From Diadema setosum (lineage: Eukaryota; Echinodermata; Echinoidea; Diadematoida; Diadematidae), in NCBI RefSeq assembly GCF_964275005.1, contig NC_092685.1:35471018-35535017 (forward strand): a stretch of DNA of 64,000 nt. The letters run 5' to 3'. Position numbers and translations under genes: made by a program. This document shows, one piece after another, positions 12,369-24,911 of the stretch; the stretch's first letter is position 1, and every line of letters starts with the position of its first letter. The notes below the pieces were generated by a model. It had not been told where the DNA came from and did no database searches. It worked only from the letters and a program-made list of their open reading frames with translations.

Positions 12369-12570
12369 ACAAGTGACGCCTGTTATAACAAAGCCCTCGG
12401 GACTGGCAGTTTTCCTTTTAATATTGAAATTTCGTAACATCCTACCAAATAAAGTATTAAAAGATACATGTACATGCAGATGATAACTTTGGGAACTGAA
12501 TTTTTACATCATTGTAACAGAAATTTTGTTACACCATTTAACCGTGATTGTTGTAACAAGAGTGCACTAT
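12369..12570 (+). mobile_element. Mariner/pogo-type MITE, diverged copy 2
   Basis: Same family as 11391-11576: GTTATAACAAAGCCCTCGGG and GGCAGTTTTC on the left, TTGTAACAAGAGTGCACTAT on the right. TIRs are more degraded than in copy 1. Confidence 0.65.
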
Positions 12571-12787
12571 ACCAAGCACCTTCAAGCTCCAACAGCATCA
12601 CATGTTATGTGACACCACCTTCCTGCCTTGCACCTTCGCCTTTGTGTACAGCATAGTCAGCCCATAGGTCAGCATCACCAAGGCATTTACATTATCATTG
12701 CTTTGGAGTAGTTCTGGGGATATTCTCTAAATAAACAGTTTATTCAAAGCTGAAATGCAGAAAAACTTTAAAGATCTCATAACACTG

Positions 12788-12975
12788 CAGTGCACACCCG
12801 TTATAACAAACATGGTTATAATATAACAAAATTTTGGTTACAACAAAGTAGAAATTTAGGCCGCAACATCATCCATTCTATGTATCTTTATTGTTTATTT
12901 GTTTGGTTGTAAAATTTCGATATAACGAAAGAAAACTGCCGGTCTCGAGGACTTCGTTATAACGGGAGTCCACTG
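12788..12975 (-). mobile_element. Mariner/pogo-type MITE, copy 3, inverted
   Basis: Same family as 11391-11576 but reversed: GAAAACTGCCGGTCTCGAGG and CTTCGTTATAACGGGAGTCC lie at the right end, followed by CACTG and TA. The left end CAGTGCACACCCGTTATAAC is degraded. Confidence 0.8.
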
Positions 12976-13564
12976 TACATTGTACATATTGTACATAAAA
13001 ACATTGCGATGCTATACACTTTAATCTTTAAACAATTACACAGTAACACCATGTGTGCCACATAGAACATTTTTTTTAATGCAGATTTCTCAAAGCACTC
13101 CTCTCTACGTACAATCTTATGATGCATCACCAGTGTCATATGTGGGGATTAGCCTAACATATTGTTCTTGGATAAAATTTACTGCTCTTAACTGTCTACT
13201 AAAGGATTTCATACGACCATTGTGTTTGATCTAGGGTGAACAATTTGACTGCTATGCAGTCTACTGGGGTGCCTTCCCTGCTTATGCAATCACTGAAATA
13301 ATACATTACATGAGCCTTCATTTACATTTTGACAAAAGTTAATTGATATTGACCTTTGACCAAGGATTGACACTTGATCTTTTCTACATACAGGAAATAT
13401 TCCCCTATTATTTCTATTCAATACATCAAGTACATTTGTAACATAACATTGGACAAAATGGAATTTATAGTCAGGAAATGACATTTTAACTCTAGTTTAG
13501 GAGGTCCTTGACCTTGCACATTTCACTTGTCATTTTAAGAAAATACTTATTTGATTTTTAATCT

Positions 13565-13690
13565 TGTTACCTCCACCAAGGAGGTTATATTTTTGCCAGC
13601 ATGGTTTGTCTGTCTGGGCGTCTGCAAAACAACTCGAAAAATTAGGAACGCATTTGGATGAAATTGTCAGGAAAAGATGATGAAAAAAGA
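13565..13690 (+). repeat. Fragment of a CTCCACCAAGGAGG repeat
   Basis: TTACCTCCACCAAGGAGG followed by TTTTTGCCAGC and GTCTGTCTGGGCGTCTG is a sequence type I recognise as a widely dispersed repeat in marine invertebrates. The boundaries are approximate. Confidence 0.4.
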
Positions 13691-14291
13691 AACAGATGAT
13701 TACATTTTGGTAGTGAAGTGGAAAACCATTTGAAGGATTCTTTAGCACTGGGAAATAAGGCTGTTTTAAGCATATGTGTATGTAGGTCTATGTAACTCCA
13801 CAATGATTAGCCAGATTACTTAGCATCACCATTACTCTTTCATACACTATATTATGATGATGATCACTGATGTTTATTATGGAGTAGGGAAGCCCCACTA
13901 ATTTGCACATTGCTACTGCAGACATAGCAGACAGTGCTGGGTCCCAACGTAGGAATCACAGAAAATTATTGGCACAGAAAGGAATGACTTTAAAGGGGAA
14001 GGCTAGTAACTGATCAGTGGGAATCAGTGGAAATGCTGGGAGGTGATTGTTCCAATCCTTATGGGATTCATTCAAGAGTTCATTGTATTTCTATTGTCGT
14101 GTGAAAATGATTTGCTTCAGAACGGTCTCATATTCAAGTAATGTGCAGATTAATGCTCCGTCATTGACCAGGGACGCTAACCAAGTGGTTCTAAATCTGG
14201 AAGAGCTAAAGAGATTCCTACCAATCAAACTTTCAAAATGGAAACTCTGTCCACAATTTTACCACCTATAAAACCTACAGGTAATTGGAGG

Positions 14292-16226
14292 GTGAGATTA
14301 CGTCATATATGAGATCCCGCTAGTGCGCGCCACTCAATATTAGAAGCAAGAATGTGACCACTGATGTAGGAAGATAACGAGAGATTAAGTTACCATTAGA
14401 AATTGGGGGAAGGTGAGGTGGGATGTAATCAAACCCTCCAATTACTCATAAAATTAATATTAAACTTCAAACGGTAAGTTCTCGTTTAATCTTCCATTTT
14501 ATATCATAATTTCATGAGAGATTACATCATATATGAGATTTCAAAGCCAGTGGTTACATTCTCGAGGCAACCCCCCCCCCCCCCCCCCCCCCCCCCGAAA
14601 AGGGAAGCATACCTTAGATAGAGGTCCGGTTGCAACTCTCATTCAGGCTGAATGCTGCAGAGATATTGTGTCTCCAAGAGTTCACAAGTTCAGGCAGTTC
14701 AAAGACATGTCTGCCCAAATCTTAAGGCTTCACAGTCTATATTTTGATAATTGTTTCTACAAAGGTTTTCTCAGCAGGACAGGGCTTGTTGTAGTACTTG
14801 CGAAAGGTTCTTTCGTTGGCCCAACCGGCTTGCGCAAGTATCTTAGATACTGGGAAATTTCCCTTATTGGCTGCGAAGGTAGACATTGCCCGAGTAGAAT
14901 ACGCCTTTCATTTGCTTTCCAAGGTCGTCACCAAAAAGGAATTTGGAGACCGGTGTAGAGGGCTTGCAGAGATGCTGGAATTGATAACCAATGCGTGGTT
15001 TCATGAATTCCTTACGCAAGGAATTTAGTTCGAAGTTCGCACTGCACAGAAGTGCTAGTGCATCTTGTTGCTGTTCAGTGATATCCTGTGCCGACACTGT
15101 ATGTATGTAGGCATTGATGCCTCTCGTGAGATTCTTTTGGAGTCTCTGAAATTTGAGGTCTCGTGTCTTTGAAAAGGCAGGTAGCCCATTCCAGATTCTT
15201 TGGTTGACTTTCTGCACATCCACCAGCCCACAGTTGCTGGGAATGGGGTACTTAGTGATCGTTTCACCTACCACTTTGGGCTGAGCTGGTGGGTCAAAAG
15301 GTAGGCCTTAGACTTAGCAATTTCTGGGTCAATGGGGGGGAACAACTTCCTCAGCCACAGCAAATTTGGCTGCAATGTTTGGAACTTTCTCCACTACAGA
15401 AGGGGGAACTTTGCCTTCTTCAATATCAAATTTGTCATCCTGACAACTATCCCCTTGACCTGGTTGGATTATCAGAGTTCTCATCCATATCTCGGCCCAG
15501 AAATGGTGCCGCATATTCATCATTATATGGCAGTCAGTATCTGCCGAGTCTGAAGGGGAGTATTCAGAACGAGTCCTGATACTCTTTCCATTGCCAACGC
15601 CTTCACGGGCTGGTGTCTGCTTTGCTGACTGTGCCTCCACAAATTGAACAACCACAGCTAATTGGCCTTCAAGCTTGCCGAGTCTATCCTCCAAAGTTGA
15701 AACTTACGAGGCCAGTTTGGCAGGTGGTTTCACGGTTTTGTTTGCACCGGTACTACCGCTAGGGTTAGCACTGCTTGTAGTTGTAGTAGTACTATATATT
15801 ACTAGTACGGGTACCTGCCTTGCCGGCTCTAGTAGGCGTTTTACCTTTGGCTGTTGCAGTTTTCTGCTTGCACTCTTGTGCGTGCTGGTCTCCACGACCC
15901 CCACCAGTGGCTGCTGGAGACGCGACTAATGTCAGCAGCAGTGGTGCGGCTGTGCCGCCCACGTTTGGAATGTTGGTCGAAGACATAAATTTTGTTACTG
16001 TTTGGCTGAAGAATGATCGTTAAAACCAGAAAAAACCTGGCAAAACCTCCCTTTGAGGTAACTTTAGCTAATACGTCGATCCAACTCGAACGAAAACTCG
16101 AATTTTCAAGTGTAATTCCGGCGAATTTTCCAAGCACAGAAATTCGCGTGTAAGCAAGATGGCGACGACTAACGAATTGAGTGGCGCGCGCACTAGCAGG
16201 ATCTCGTATATGACGTAATCTCTCAC
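14292..16226 (-). mobile_element. Broken DIRS-like retroelement fossil with inverted ends
   Basis: The ends are inverted repeats of about 45 bp (GAGATTACGTCATATATGAG with GCTAGTGCGCGCCACTCAAT on the left, reverse complement on the right). A related short copy of the end also lies at about 14495-14541. Minus-strand coding remnants between about 14864 and 15990 have the character of the gag-like protein I associate with DIRS-type elements (KVNQRIWNGLP, KTRDLKFQRLQK, STPVSKFLFGDD). No reverse transcriptase or recombinase was recognised, so it is broken and probably an old internally deleted or non-autonomous copy. A poly-C run lies at about 14571-14596. Confidence 0.5.
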
Positions 16227-16467
16227 GAAATTACGATACAAAATTGGACTTAGGAGGGATTGAAATCAATATACAAAGTAATATAAAGAGCAGAGGACTT
16301 GAACAGACCTTCAAAAATAGGATATTATTCCACTTATGCAAGGTCCACTACGCAAGGTTGACTGTACATTAATGATGCTGAACAAAGCTGGCTGTATCAA
16401 CTGAATCGTGCCACTGACTTGTTTGAAAAATTTGTACCAGGAAAATCTTCATGCAATGATGAAATCT

Positions 16468-16860
16468 TGTTTTATCTCTGCTCATTTTAAAAGGGTTGAC
16501 CTGTAAACTTCATAAAATTGCATTTTCTTAAAGGTTGATCTGCACAGCAAGATTACAAATTTAGTGTTTTATCTGTGTTCATTATAATAGGGTTCACCTG
16601 TAAACTTTTATGAAATTCAATTTTTTGAAAGGTTGATCTGCACAGTAAGATTACAAATTTTAGTGTTTTATCTGAGTTCAATATAATAGGGTTCACCTAT
16701 AAACTTTTATGAACTTTCATTTTGTGAAAGGTTGATCTGCACAGCAAGATTACACATTTTGGTGTTTCATCTGTGTTTATTATAACAGGCTTCACATGTA
16801 AACTTTTATAAAACTTAATGTTCTTAAAGGTGATCTGCACATTAAGATTACAAATTCTAA
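16468..16860. repeat. 98-bp tandem repeat, about four units
   Basis: GGGTTCACCTGTAAACTTTT or a close variant starts at 16493, 16590, 16689 and 16788, giving spacings of 97, 99 and 99 bp. Each unit also contains AAGGTTGATCTGCACAG and AAGATTACAAATTT. The last unit is the most diverged. Confidence 0.88.
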
Positions 16861-17449
16861 GCAGGCACATGCAATGAATTCTTATGAGAAGTAGTGTTGG
16901 AAAGCTTGGTCTGTTTGATGTTAAAAAACCCCAGACAATATGCTTCAAAAATTACTAAAGAGAAGCTGAACAATGACATGGAAATGTTTTCAAGAATCAA
17001 ATCCACAATCAATCACAAGACTTGATGGACTAGTGCTCTTATCATGGCATAATACTTTTAAACTGCCTATTAACTTGCATCCGTAAAATGATAAACTATT
17101 ACTCTGTGATGGATTAAAGTAAAATTTGTTGATATGTCTGTATTGTCACAGATGAAGCTTTGCCAGTGAACATTTGGAAGACATATTTCTCTTTGCTGAT
17201 GCAAATTGCTGCCCAAATTACTTCCTCCTGTTCAACACAGGAGCTGAATACAAGTATACTAAACACTCACAACAAGAAAAACAAAATGTCTGTCTTGATA
17301 CAAGACATATCCATGTATAAGCTGTTCACCTGCATGGTAACCTTATAAAGCATTATACTAGTCATTATGACATAACCTGGATTAAACTTGACACTGCCGC
17401 TTATTCCACAGGTGTGCACTTTGGCAATCTGTGAGAACTACTCAAAATA

Positions 17450-20400
17450 TCACCTCCTGCTAGATGAGCTCTTTGATGATATGTGATTAGTTTGGCAAGA
17501 CGAGGTCTTTTTTGCATATGTGGCCTGACCAGGGTAATCATTTCCTCCTTTAGTAGGGACCCCAACTCCCTTTTCTGCAGCTTCTTCATCCACTAACCCA
17601 GCCTGTATTCTGTGCTTTCGGATGATCTCCTTGCTCTTTTCCTCGTCCTCCTTGAACCTCTCCACATGCCTGGATACCAAGCTGATGCGTAATTGTGGCA
17701 ACACATCTTCTAGCATTACAGCAACCAGGGGAGCATGATTCACTTTGGGCATATCATTCATGTTCAACCTCTCCAGATTCCTAGAGCAAATAGAACAACA
17801 GAAAAAAAGTTCTCTTAAAAAGATATTTTGAAGAATATGTCAACATCAAAAGATGAAAACAAAGACAATCCCCTCTAATTCACAAAAGTGTAACAGAATT
17901 AAATTTCCCATGGCTCCAATATCTGTTAAAATTTCTGCCAACATGTGAAATTTGGCGGTTCACACTGGAAAACTTGTTAATGAATAAAAGCACCAACAAT
18001 CTCCTTAAAAACTAGAAATGTCGCTATGGCGACTGGTATGCCTCTGCCATAATGCATGGTTCTCCGAATAGGCCTATACACTGAAACCCCGTTATAACGA
18101 GTTCGGTTATAACGAGGAACCGCTTATAACAAGGTGATCGCGCCGGTCCCGTTTTCCTTTGCGTGTAAACCTATGGCAGAACGAATCGGTTATAACGAGT
18201 TCGGTTATAACGAGATTCCGGTTATAACAAGGACAATTTCGGTGCATCATGATAAAGAAAAACATAAGCAATTTGATCGGATATAACGAGGTTCCATTTC
18301 TTGACTAAATTGCAGCTTTCAAACACGCGACAAACGAAACACTGAAAACCGAATTCACGCTATCCACGTCTTTTTCCATTTTGCAGAGAACTCTCATGTT
18401 TTTCTTCTAAATCACGCGAAAAGACACATGAATGCCTTCCGATGTTCCTACTAAATCATTAAACATAATCATTTGATTTTCTTTTCCACGAGATAGGCAT
18501 GCGTGATATTAGGGCAGACCACACCGCAACGGGGAAAAAAAAAAAGATAACGCATTCAAAAATTTTTCATGTAGCGACACTTGTGGTCAAAAATGGACAA
18601 TTGGAATGCGTGTGCAACTCATTATTATATCCTTTCCATTTTTAGTTTCGACTTCCAGTTCTTTTGCTGCTTAGCAAATATGAGTGTGGATGATTACAGC
18701 CGAAACAATTAATGAAATCATCGCGATCTCGTCGGGTGACAGTAGCGTAAAAATAGTTGAATAACGCATGTTAACCTACTTAATCGATGTTCAGAAAAAG
18801 AAACAAGCGCATTTATTAATTTGAATAGATCTGGATTTGTTCATTATCATTTAACAAATGATAATTTAAATATGAGTGTGTAAGATTAAAGCCGAAATAA
18901 TTAATGAAATCATCGCGATCTCGCCGGATGACAGTAGCATAAAAATAGTTGAATAACGCAAGTTAACCTACTTAATTGGTGTTCGGAAAAAGAAACAAAC
19001 GCATTTAACAGTTCAAGGATGTACAAAACGCAAAGAGATTTTCGAATGAAAATAAAGGACGCATTTTTAATCCCGTCGGACGCAACGATCATAAATTGTA
19101 TAAAATTACAGCCGAAATGATTCATGAAATTATCGAATTCCCGCTGGCCTCAAACAGCGCAAAATACCTCTCAACGCATGTATGTTACTCTGAAATTATC
19201 GCGATCTCGCCAGGTGACAGTAGCGTAAAAGATAGTTGAATAACGCATGTTAACCTAAATCAGAAAAAGAAACAAACGTATTTATTAGTTTGAATAGATC
19301 TGGGTTTGTTCATTATCACAATTTTAACACTGCATTTCACACTGAAGATTTTTCTTTCTTTCAGAATGGTCTATGAGGTACAGATTTGCGTAAAAAGGAT
19401 CACAACGTAACCTTCCACATTCAATCCTGTCGCATATTTTTCAAGAACGGATGTACAAAACGCGAAGAGATTTTCGGAAGAAAAATAAAGAACGCATTTT
19501 TAATCCCTTCGAGGGCAACGATCATATATTGTACAAGATTACAGCCGAAATGATTCATGAAATCATCGCATTCCCGCTGGGCACCAACAGCGTAAAAATA
19601 CCTCGCAAGTTATGGTAAACAACGCCTGTATTTTACTCTATTTGCGCTGGTGTTAGGAAAAATTAAAAAACAAGAATTACAATAAAGAATTATCTCATTT
19701 CATCCCCTACCTTTTCATCTAATTCACAAATAATTTCCCTTTATTATCTCAATGATAATGATCCATAATTGTGTAATAACAACGCAAAGGATGTTCTTAA
19801 GTTTTTTTCATTGATGGGTATATTCCGATGTCGTGCTTCTGTTTTTCTTTGTTTTTGATGCGTACGGTTATAACGAGGTACCGCTTATAACGAGGTAATA
19901 TCGCCGGTCCCACGGACCTCGTTCTAACGGGGTTTCACTGTAGCACAATGTCTTGACAATGTGTGATGACAGTTTCACATAACTGGCAAAATATTAAATA
20001 TGACAGGTTTGTCACAAATGCATTGAATGTTCACTTTCCTTGAACTAGGTTTATTGGATGAATGGCTATACTGCCTAATAAGAGTGCAGGTATTTAGGGA
20101 TTTGTACCCAACATTTGACCCTTTTATAAGTTTAAAGAAGTGAAATTTAGCACTTTCTCTTGACTTTTGACCTTTTGGCCTTTGACCTTTTGACAAGAAA
20201 CTTCCAAGAGAATCTGTATTGGGTAATACATGCATACACTAAGTTTCAAGGAAAAATTCTACAGGCAGTGCATAGATGAGTGGGAAATAATGACAATTTG
20301 ATGAGTTGACCTCGACCTTTGACCCCCTGACCTTTGACCCATGACCTATAAATACCCTAAATGATCACTGGCAGTCAGTACATGCATATATATTAAGTTC

Positions 20401-20815
20401 CATGAAGATATATCTTGAAATATTTGTGAGATATGGAGAAAAAAGTTAAATTTTAACATTTTCACTTGACCTTTGACCCTTGACCTTTGACCCCGTGACC
20501 CTAAAATCCAAGCAAAGTATTATCCCCCCAGGATATACCCTCATACCAAGTTTGATGTAGAACCACCACACGGTTCTTGAGATATCGACAAAAACAAAAC
20601 GGGACGGACGGACGACCAACCGAAAACACACGTGTAATGCCTCCGGCTACTTTGTTGGCGGAGGCATAAAAGAAAAAATTAATGAAAACAGCAGCACTTT
20701 GGTATAAAAATGGGGAAATTACACATACTGAGCATAGTAAATACAGTCTTAGAAATTAGAAAAAAAAAAAAGTTCAATGCTTTTGTTTTTTCATTACAAA
20801 TTCATTACACAAGGA

Positions 20816-20846
<31 letters not shown>

Positions 20847-23783
20847 TTTTTTAATCATTATTATTTTGAATGAAGAAAAAAGAACTGACTATGCCTAAAA
20901 CATACAAAGTTAAATTCTTTGCAGAGAGCTGTGTTACTTTAGGAGCCCTTTATGCCAATTAAAACTAATTTGATTGATTCATCAGGATTAAGATAGTTAA
21001 AAGAGCTGAACTGGAGCAAACAGTACATGGTTAATGATTCTTACATGAACTCAAATGTATAGTAAAATCACCTGATCAACTTTTGTAGGTGTTAACCCGT
21101 TGAGGACGGACAGATTTTGCTACAACATGCATTTCCCATAGACACCTGCCCGAGTATACTCGGGACTCGTCCTCAATGGGTTAAGAGATGAATGATGATG
21201 ATAAACTATTTATTTCTTTGTTTCTGATGTGAACAGGGCCACTTGGGAGAACAGTGTCAAATCACTGAAGTGACTACCCTGTATATATAAGACTGAATGA
21301 TAACACAATTTTACTGTCATGCATGACTGTGGTCAAAGGTAAGAGGTTAGGCCACTGCAAGCCATTTGACCCAGTTTAGGGGGATGAAAGCATTGTATTC
21401 TCACTAACAGTGAAGAGTTAAATGTTGCCTTTACCTCAATTTGTGAAGAACTGCAACACCATTTTCTGTGATCTCAGGACACTTGTTGATATTCAAATGG
21501 GTCAAGGAGTCTCTGAGGTTGACAAGACTGGCTAAACAGTGGTCATCAATGAGTGGACACCCCTCCAGGCTCAGGAACTTCAGTCTGGTTAATTTAACTG
21601 TCAAAGCACCAATGAGAACAAGTCATGTTCCCTCGTGAGAAGAGGTCACAATGAGCTCTTTCCTTTCCTTTGAAATAGAAAACAAGTACAGGACAGCTCT
21701 GTCCAAGCCTGATTCACTTGTCATTTTAAGTTACCCTGCACTGTATCTTCAACATGAATTAGCTCCCCTAATCTTCCATTCATGAACATTTCTTGTTCCA
21801 TGAGTAGTGTATGATATGTCTCTAAGAGATCTATAAAGGTTAGTTGGGACCTGACAATTAAAGATTAGTTGGGACCTGACAATTTACCTGTTTACAGTGA
21901 ATTCTCGTATCTGACCTTGCTGTAATAGGACTCCCCTGTACATGTTGGCAAAAAAATTGCTTTAACTCTCACAGACTGGTATATTTGATGCAAAGAAGGA
22001 AATATATTAAAGAAATTAAAAATGTCATAAAATGGTTATTGGAAAAAGGAGTTTTAATGGTCCTTGTTTTGTGATAGATGTATGCCACAACATGTAGGGC
22101 CTACATCCTTTCCTGTGAATAAAACAATAGGACTACATATCAAATCTTTTTCATATCAGATAAATAGAAAATAGTGAGATGGTAATTGACTATGTCCATC
22201 CCATGTAAAAGTCCACAAGAGATGTGGGTTTGCTCACCTATATCCACCATGGCAAACTGGTCCACAAGGGTCTCCTTGGCATCTATGGCAAGTACAAACT
22301 GCCCTTCCACCTGCGCCACTGGCAGAGAACCTTGCACTATGTCACCTCTGGTATACCACTGGCTATCACTGAACTGGACTCTGGCTCCCATCCGAACCAG
22401 CGAGTGGGCTGTTCCAATCTCTACACCATACTTCTGCACCATGATACCAGTTTCACTAAAAGTCAAAGAAAACATTAAAAAAATATCTTAACAGCCAACA
22501 CCAGTGCAAACTTAGATAGATTGGTAATATGCAGCAATACAGAGAGTTGATGATGTCATTGCCTCCAACTTGCCATATGTAATTTGTGCACATCATCTTC
22601 AGAATTTCCAGATCTTTGTTTAAATGAAAAACTTTTTGCTCCACTCTGATCATTATTTCGAGGATATTTAGCCAGGAATATGATTTACACCGTTATAGTG
22701 CTTTTACAGGTAATGACATCAGCAGCTCATTTACTTGCACATTCATAAAAACTGAAATTGAACCTGTTATGCAAAAATTAGTGAAAATTCACAATTTCAC
22801 AACTTCTCTTATTCAATTTTGATCAAATTTTCACTGTCATGCTTTCTTTTCAGCCTAACTTTTACAACTGACCAGTCCAGAATTGCCCTTTATATCCAAG
22901 ATTCTACAGATAATTGCAAATTGTTACACCTGTCATTACAATACAGAACGACTGAACTTATATTGACTTAATTTCAGCGTAATGCTGCCAAGGAGCAAGA
23001 TTTAGTTTGTTCAATTGGAATGGCCAAACCCTGTTTACATTAGAACAATCAATTGTACTTAGATTGTTTGAAGCAACATTTTATTCACCTCATAATGAAA
23101 ATTGTGATTTCTGAGTTCCATCTGCACTGTGGAATACGCAATGCTACAGTATATGTTAGTGGTATGTTAGTGGAGATGCAACACACTCGAACTTACCTGT
23201 GAATTATTTGTTTTGTAAAAATGGGTCTATGAACTATTTTCATTTACCTTTATGGGTAAATACAAGTCAGCTACATGCCAAACTTGCTAAAAAGCCACAA
23301 TGTTAAAAAAAAAAAATGTTCCAAACACACTTAACATGAACTTAGAAAATGTTTACAGTAAATAAGTGATGAGTGTGGGCTCATAACTGATTGAGTGCAC
23401 ACTGCTGTACATTATGAAGTCAGTTACTAGTAATGTAATGTACATTATGTTTTGTTTGGGTTTTTTTGCTCACTTTTTGCATTCCTGTGCATTAGAGTTA
23501 AAATTAAGAGTGCCTACATGACTCCTTTCAATGCTTCTAATTATCTACATTCTTGAACTAATTTTATGATGAAGTCTACCATCACTTACCTCTTCACCTG
23601 TGTTGCCCATGCATGTTGAATTTTCTTTTTGGCAAAATACCAGAAGGACATGCATCTCCTGTCTACCATTCTGGGGACCATCTCATCAGCAGCATGTCTA
23701 TTCCTTGCTGCATTTCCTAGAAATAATCTTGTCTCCCATAGAGGACTCTTGGAAAGGTGTCTACAGGTGCGGCAAAACAATGG
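17450..23783 (-). CDS. DMAC2L: Mitochondrial ATP synthase subunit s-like / DMAC2L-type LRR protein (start exon missing)
   Basis: Four minus-strand exons join in frame: 23783-23590, 22455-22238, 21597-21435 and 17780-17450 (stop included), about 301 codons. The first begins after an acceptor (AG at 23785-23784) and has no ATG, so at least one upstream exon is missing. The first exon is Arg-rich like a mitochondrial presequence and contains SFWYFAKKKIQHAW, aligning with the FWGWLNAVF region of subunit s. The second has IGTAHSLVRMGARVQFSD and the WY tryptophan region. The third carries leucine-rich repeats (LKFLSLEGCPLIDDHCL and LTHLNINKCPEITENGV). The fourth has RNLERLNMNDMPKV and LPQLRI, like the family end, then an extra Lys/Ser-rich tail of about 80 residues. 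In the family this is a matrix-side factor linked to ATP synthase or complex I assembly. About eight expected residues between exons two and three are absent, suggesting a small unseen exon. Confidence 0.8.
18005..20668. repeat. Dispersed GGAGGCATA repeat interrupted by a pogo-like element
   Basis: The left end (ACTAGAAATGTCGCTATGGC then GGTATGCCTCTGCCA) matches 3045-3118 in reverse, and the right end finishes TGTTGGCGGAGGCATAA at 20652-20668. The right half holds many TGACCTTTGACC words (about 20165-20500) and GGGACGGACGGACGACC. The element is split by the insertion at 18079-19940. It lies in the third intron of the DMAC2L-like gene. Confidence 0.65.
18079..19940. mobile_element. 1.86-kb pogo/Tigger-like non-autonomous element with internal repeats
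   Basis: CACTGAAACCCCGTTATAAC on the left and GTTCTAACGGGGTTTCACTG on the right form TIRs flanked by TA (18077-18078 and 19941-19942). Subterminal GGTTATAACGAG repeats extend inward at both ends. The interior has no transposase ORF but contains diverged repeats: ATTACAGCCGAAA-like words near 18694, 18885, 19105 and 19539, with ATCATCGCGATCTCG and GACAGTAGCGTAAAA following. It is inserted in an older repeat. Confidence 0.85.
21092..21184 (+). mobile_element. 93-bp palindromic TTAA mini-element, copy 1
   Basis: TTAACCCGTTGAGGACG on the left is mirrored by CGTCCTCAATGGGTTAA on the right. The interior contains the perfect palindrome CCCGAGTATACTCGGG. Copies 2 and 3 lie in SPRTN introns. TTAA at both borders suggests a piggyBac-type TTAA target, which is inference. 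It lies in the DMAC2L-like third intron. Confidence 0.8.
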
Positions 23784-24840
23784 CTGTCATGAAAAATACA
23801 GGAAAACATTTCAGCAATTTCTTTTATTGGGATGTATACAACATCGTATTGTAGATTCATATGTATGTTAAAGGAGAAAACTGCTCTTCTAGCAGTTATG
23901 GCTAAACAAATCCAGTAGAGTCCAGAAAGCTGTAACCTCAGAAGCCCATTTTTTAGTTGTATGCTTACTGTCTTTTATTATACAAAGAAATTTGGGCATC
24001 TATCATTCACACACTTACACCCACTGGCAGTCAATGACTTCACAGCATCAATCCTTGTCTAGCATACAGCACTTTAAAGTTGCTACAAGAATTACTTCTT
24101 CAAGGTTCAAGCAAGTAAAGGAGAGTGAGGGCACTAAAAAGTGGCACTATAGAGCAAGACTGTGTAGTGAATGTGGAATTTGACAAGTTCCAAACAGTAA
24201 ACTTCAACACCCACCAACATTTAGAAACATTCACTCCTTAAAAACTTGACGGAGATTTCACAGTGGACAATTTAATCAAATCAAATGGTGAAGGTCTTAA
24301 TTTTGCTCAGTACAGAAATGTTAGCCCTGTCAAAAAACAGTCTCTGTACATTGAATTAATTCAACCACCTCCATGTTTCCAATGTTTTGCTGATCACGGA
24401 ATTCAATATTGGGTTCGTGTTTTCCAGTTCTATGAAAAATGAAAAAAATTAAAACAAATCTCAACTTCTTTTGTGCTACTATACTCCCTCATATACAACA
24501 CACAGTGTTACTTTCGCAAATTGGAGCCGACAGCCTTTTTCACGGCATGAAACTTCTGCCAGTTGCCACTAGCATTCAATGCATTGTGCCATTATCACAC
24601 ACATTTTGCTTTCGCGAATCTTGGTGCCTCACAAAATTTGTGAAAGTTCCCTGCACACAAAATTTTCTGAAAAATGAAATTCAGCATTTATGCCATGAAA
24701 TTATTTAAAAAAATAAATCCAGACATCTTCTACTCTGATATCAATGAGTAGGTCTTGAGGGATCATCATTCCAAATTTGGTGCTTTTATCTACCATTTAA
24801 CGGTAATTTCACTAAGCCACCTGATGAATAGGAGAGGGCT
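23784..24840. other. Upstream flank of the DMAC2L-like exons, no start exon found
   Basis: The first coding exon of the DMAC2L-like gene should lie here or further right. No ATG exon with a good donor and presequence could be picked out by eye, and no other gene was recognised. Confidence 0.35.
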
Positions 24841-24911
24841 TCCATGAAGCCAGACAAAATCTCCACAGAACACATCCCCGATGATAAAGACAGTCTGATT
24901 TTTTGGTCTAT

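Noticed and set aside
16470-16860. Possible CRISPR-like array
   Set aside because: Units are contiguous tandem repeats of about 98 bp without distinct spacers, in a eukaryotic setting.
20820-20850. (TA)n tract as a possible origin or regulatory site
   Set aside because: Simple microsatellite in an intron with nothing else around it.
23586-23780. Start codon for the DMAC2L-like protein at 23780
   Set aside because: The codon is TTG, not ATG, and lies just after a splice acceptor, so the true start is in an upstream exon.
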